64,000 nt of DNA from Bradyrhizobium diazoefficiens (GTDB lineage: Bacteria > Pseudomonadota > Alphaproteobacteria > Rhizobiales > Xanthobacteraceae), in NCBI RefSeq assembly GCF_018129965.1, contig NZ_JAFCKW010000001.1:434001-498000 (forward strand). The letters run 5' to 3'. A program made the position numbers and the translations under genes. Below the pieces are notes generated by a model that ran no database searches, was not told the DNA's origin, and saw nothing but the letters and a program-made list of their open reading frames with translations. Numbering within the stretch: position 1 is the first letter of the stretch; every line of letters begins with the position of its first letter. This document shows positions 61,605-64,000 of this stretch, one piece after another.

Positions 61605-63461
61605 ATGAAACTCAGAGGGCTTCTGACACTCGCGATGGCCATTCAGGTCGTCGTGACCGCCGTGGCTCTCCTCGCCGCCCACGCCGTGACCCGCGCCGGC
61701 TTCGGCATGGCGGAGATCGCCGCACTGCTGGCGAGCGCCGTGGTTGCGGTGCTGCTTGTATGGCTCTGCTCGCGCATGATCGAGACGTCGCAGCAGAAGC
61801 AAGCCGCCGCGCAACTGGCCGCTCAGGCGCGAGCCAGCGCGCAAATCACGCAAGCCGTGATCAAGACCGCGCTCGATGCCTTCGTTCAGACTGACGCCAA
61901 CGGCCTCATCCTGGAGTGGAGCTTTCAGGCGGAGGCCCTGACCGGCTGGACACGGCAGGAAGCACTCGGCATCGACGCCGTCGAGCTGCTGATCGCCGAG
62001 CGGTTCCGCGACGGCTTTCGACAGCGCATGGCGCGGCTCTTGCCGGAGCTGTCGACGACGCCGATCGGCATCCGTTTCGAGGCGACCCTGCTGCACCGGG
62101 AAGGCGACGAGATCCTGATCGAGGCGTCGAGCACCGCGCTTCAGCTCGGCGGGCGCACCGTCATCAACACTTTCGTCAGGGACGTCACCCAGAAGCGCGC
62201 CGCCGAGGAGCAGTTGATCCAGGCCCAGAAGATGGAGGCGGTCGGCCAGCTCACCGGCGGCATCGCGCACGAATTCAACAACATGCTCACCGTGATCACG
62301 GGCACGATCGAGATTCTCGCAGACGCCGTGAAGGACAACCCGCCGCTCGCGACCATCACCAAGCTGATCAGCGAGGCGGCCGACCGCGGCGCCGCGCTGA
62401 CGTCGAGCCTGCTGTCCTTTGCGCGCAAGCAGGCGCTGCAGCCGGCCGATATCGACGTCAACGACCTGCTCGAAGAACTTGCAAAGCTGCTGCTGGCGAC
62501 ATTCGACAAGAAGATCGAGATCGTGACGAAGCTTGACGACAAGATCTGGCTGGCCTTCGCCGACCGCGGCCAGTTGAGCTCGGCGCTGCTCAACCTCGCG
62601 ATCAACGCCCGCGACGCGATGCTGGACGGCGGCACGCTCACGCTGACGACACGCAACGTCGTGTTCGGCGTCCGCGAAGCCGTCGCAGTCGGCGCCGGCT
62701 ATGCCGGCGACTATATCGAGATCGAGATCGCCGATACCGGCACCGGCATTCCGCAGGCGATCCTCGAGCGGATCTTCGATCCGTTCTTCTCGACCAAGGA
62801 CGTCGGCAAGGGCACGGGCCTCGGACTCAGCATGGTGTTCGGCTTCGTCAAGCAGTCCGGCGGCGGCATCAAGGTGTCCTCCGCCGAGGGGCGCGGCACG
62901 ACCTTCAACATCTACCTGCCCAAGGCCGAGACCAGCACCCTTCGCCCGGCAGGCTACGACGAGCGCAAGGTTGTCGGCGGGACGGAGACCATTCTCTGCG
63001 TCGAGGACGACCGCGACGTTCGTCAGTTCGTCACGGTCCAGCTCCAAAACCTCGGCTACAAGGTGATCCCGGCCGCCAACGCGGCCGAGGCGCTTGCCAT
63101 TGCCGCCGCAGGCACGCCGTTCGACCTGCTCTTCACTGATATCGTGATGGCCGGCGCCTTGAACGGACGGGAGCTCGCCGACGAGATGGTCGCCATGCGC
63201 CCGTCGCTGCGCGTCCTGTTTACGTCGGGCTATGCCCACGACGCCCCGCATGCACCGGGACACGCGACCGTGGGTGCGCCGCTGCTGCCGAAGCCCTACC
63301 GCAAGGCCGAACTCGCGCGCATGCTGCGCCGCTCGCTCGACACCGCCGTCGATGCCGCGGGCGATCCGATCCCGACACCCTATTCGGTTAAGGCCGAGGT
63401 CGAGGGCTTCTTGCGCAAGCAGGTGTCCTCGGAAGGCGACGCGACGCGCTCACGAAGATAG
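61605..63461 (+). CDS. Hybrid histidine kinase with receiver domain
   Basis: A 618-residue protein. Two N-terminal membrane helices (about residues 5-26 and 32-54), a PAS domain (about 85-200, LDAFVQTDANGLILEWSFQA), HisKA with GGIAHEFNNMLTVITGTIEI (H-box), HATPase with ALLNLAINARDAML, ADTGTGIP and GKGTGLGLSMVFGFV, and a C-terminal receiver (LCVEDDRDVRQF, LLFTDIVMAG with the phospho-Asp, and LLPKPYR). The DNA-binding output is missing, so it needs a partner regulator. It is convergent with an AraC gene by 12 bp. Confidence 0.92.
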   Translation: MKLRGLLTLAMAIQVVVTAVALLAAHAVTRAGFGMAEIAALLASAVVAVLLVWLCSRMIETSQQKQAAAQLAAQARASAQITQAVIKTALDAFVQTDANGLILEWSFQAEALTGWTRQEALGIDAVELLIAERFRDGFRQRMARLLPELSTTPIGIRFEATLLHREGDEILIEASSTALQLGGRTVINTFVRDVTQKRAAEEQLIQAQKMEAVGQLTGGIAHEFNNMLTVITGTIEILADAVKDNPPLATITKLISEAADRGAALTSSLLSFARKQALQPADIDVNDLLEELAKLLLATFDKKIEIVTKLDDKIWLAFADRGQLSSALLNLAINARDAMLDGGTLTLTTRNVVFGVREAVAVGAGYAGDYIEIEIADTGTGIPQAILERIFDPFFSTKDVGKGTGLGLSMVFGFVKQSGGGIKVSSAEGRGTTFNIYLPKAETSTLRPAGYDERKVVGGTETILCVEDDRDVRQFVTVQLQNLGYKVIPAANAAEALAIAAAGTPFDLLFTDIVMAGALNGRELADEMVAMRPSLRVLFTSGYAHDAPHAPGHATVGAPLLPKPYRKAELARMLRRSLDTAVDAAGDPIPTPYSVKAEVEGFLRKQVSSEGDATRSRR

Positions 63462-64000
63462 GCGGCCTTGGCGCGGCAGGCGTGAGCTGCGCCGCAGCGT
63501 CGCTGATGGCGTCTCCCCGAATTTTTGGCGGTAAGCGCCGGCCATGCGGCCGAGATGGGTGAAGCCGAGCTCGAAGGCCATGTCCGTGATCGAGGCGTCG
63601 GGCGCCGCGCGCGCGAGCCGGGCATGGAGACTGGCCAGGCGCAAATCGAGCAGCATCTGCGAGATCGAGATGCCGAAGTAGCGGCGAAAGCCGAGCTGGA
63701 GCGCGCGGATGCCGATACCCGATGCGCTGGCGAGTTGCGCCAGATCGAGCGGCGCATCGGCATGCGCGGCAAGACAGTCCCGCGCTGCGCGCAGCGCGCG
63801 CGGCAGCCGCTCGGCCTGACCGGCGAACCTCCTGATGGCATCGGACAGGCCATGTCGCTGTCCGGTGAGAATATGGTCGAGTAAGACTTCGCGCCATTGC
63901 GCCATCGCCAGCTCCGTGAGACGGCACGATGGCCCGAGCCGTTCGGCAAGGGTCGTCAGATCTTCGAGCCGCCCCCGGAGCGCGCGCGAGGCTGGCGTGG
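63450..64000 (-). CDS. AraC-family regulator, 5' end outside window
   Basis: The C-terminal part of an AraC regulator whose frame is open to base 64000. At least 180 residues are visible. The first HTH is DLAQLASASGIGIRALQLGF followed by RRYFGISISQMLLDLRL, and the second is ITDMAFELGFTHLGRMAGAY followed by RQKFGETPSATL. The ligand domain is outside the window. Its last 12 bases overlap the end of the hybrid kinase gene on the other strand. Confidence 0.88.
   Translation of the reverse strand, partial: TPASRALRGRLEDLTTLAERLGPSCRLTELAMAQWREVLLDHILTGQRHGLSDAIRRFAGQAERLPRALRAARDCLAAHADAPLDLAQLASASGIGIRALQLGFRRYFGISISQMLLDLRLASLHARLARAAPDASITDMAFELGFTHLGRMAGAYRQKFGETPSATLRRSSRLPRQGRLSS

Overview
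The window looks like a chromosomal segment of a Bradyrhizobium-type alphaproteobacterium (Nitrobacteraceae). This is inferred from high GC with strong G/C third-position bias, phosphatidylserine decarboxylase plus a phospholipid-type methyltransferase, thiamine genes behind a TPP riboswitch, bacterioferritin/Bfd genes with Irr-type iron control element palindromes, an intracellular PHA depolymerase, and many short inverted repeats of the kind scattered through Bradyrhizobium genomes. About 80 protein genes are supported. No rRNA, tRNA, CRISPR array, transposase or phage gene was recognised.

Layout. 1-6.6 kb: the end of an Anp1/Mnn9-like glycosyltransferase, then a membrane-lipid neighbourhood: psd with a NUDIX gene, a long class III aminotransferase, an Mpo1-like membrane protein, a SAM methyltransferase and a GT4 glycosyltransferase. 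6.9-14 kb: an L,D-transpeptidase, a DUF899 thioredoxin-like gene divergent from a TPR/HTH regulator with a beta-propeller gene, a DUF4403 protein and an orphan branched-chain amino acid type binding protein. 14.2-18.4 kb: a PRC-barrel protein, a Ser-rich protein with a duplicated motif, an OmpR/EnvZ-type two-component pair and a lytic transglycosylase. 18.6-23.6 kb: TPP riboswitch and thiO-thiS-thiG-thiE-thiC.

23.6-26.6 kb is the clearest accessory patch: three AT-richer orphan genes, a truncated copy of the 5' half of mug, a ParD/ParE-like toxin-antitoxin pair and then intact mug. 26.7-36.5 kb holds many small exported or membrane proteins, a double-length outer-membrane beta-barrel protein, RidA, a J-domain protein, an SDR, a Fis-like regulator, a collagen-like Gly-X-Y protein and a frameshifted alpha/beta hydrolase. 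36.6-46.5 kb: a DoxX-like protein, a PNPOx-like protein, bfd and bfr with iron boxes, two paralogous glycine-zipper proteins, a MltB-type transglycosylase, EttA, a D-2-hydroxyacid dehydrogenase and a second L,D-transpeptidase with an 81-bp tandem repeat.

46.9-52.9 kb: a secreted or membrane-anchored hypothetical, two rhodaneses, a VWA/CoxE-like and MoxR ATPase pair flanking a GlsB-like protein, and an FkbM methyltransferase. 52.9-53.8 kb is gene-free dispersed repeat. 53.8-64 kb: a GMC oxidoreductase, GNAT, SMP-30 lactonase, GST, PHA depolymerase, PaaI thioesterase, an AraC remnant, a hybrid histidine kinase and the C-terminal part of an AraC regulator cut by the window end.

No dramatic new defence or biosynthetic system can be claimed. 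The best leads are the mug duplication around the toxin-antitoxin pair with its low-GC orphans, the lipid-modification neighbourhood, the cytoplasmic-looking collagen-like protein, the two-barrel outer membrane protein, and inverted repeats that supply the stop codons of genes.
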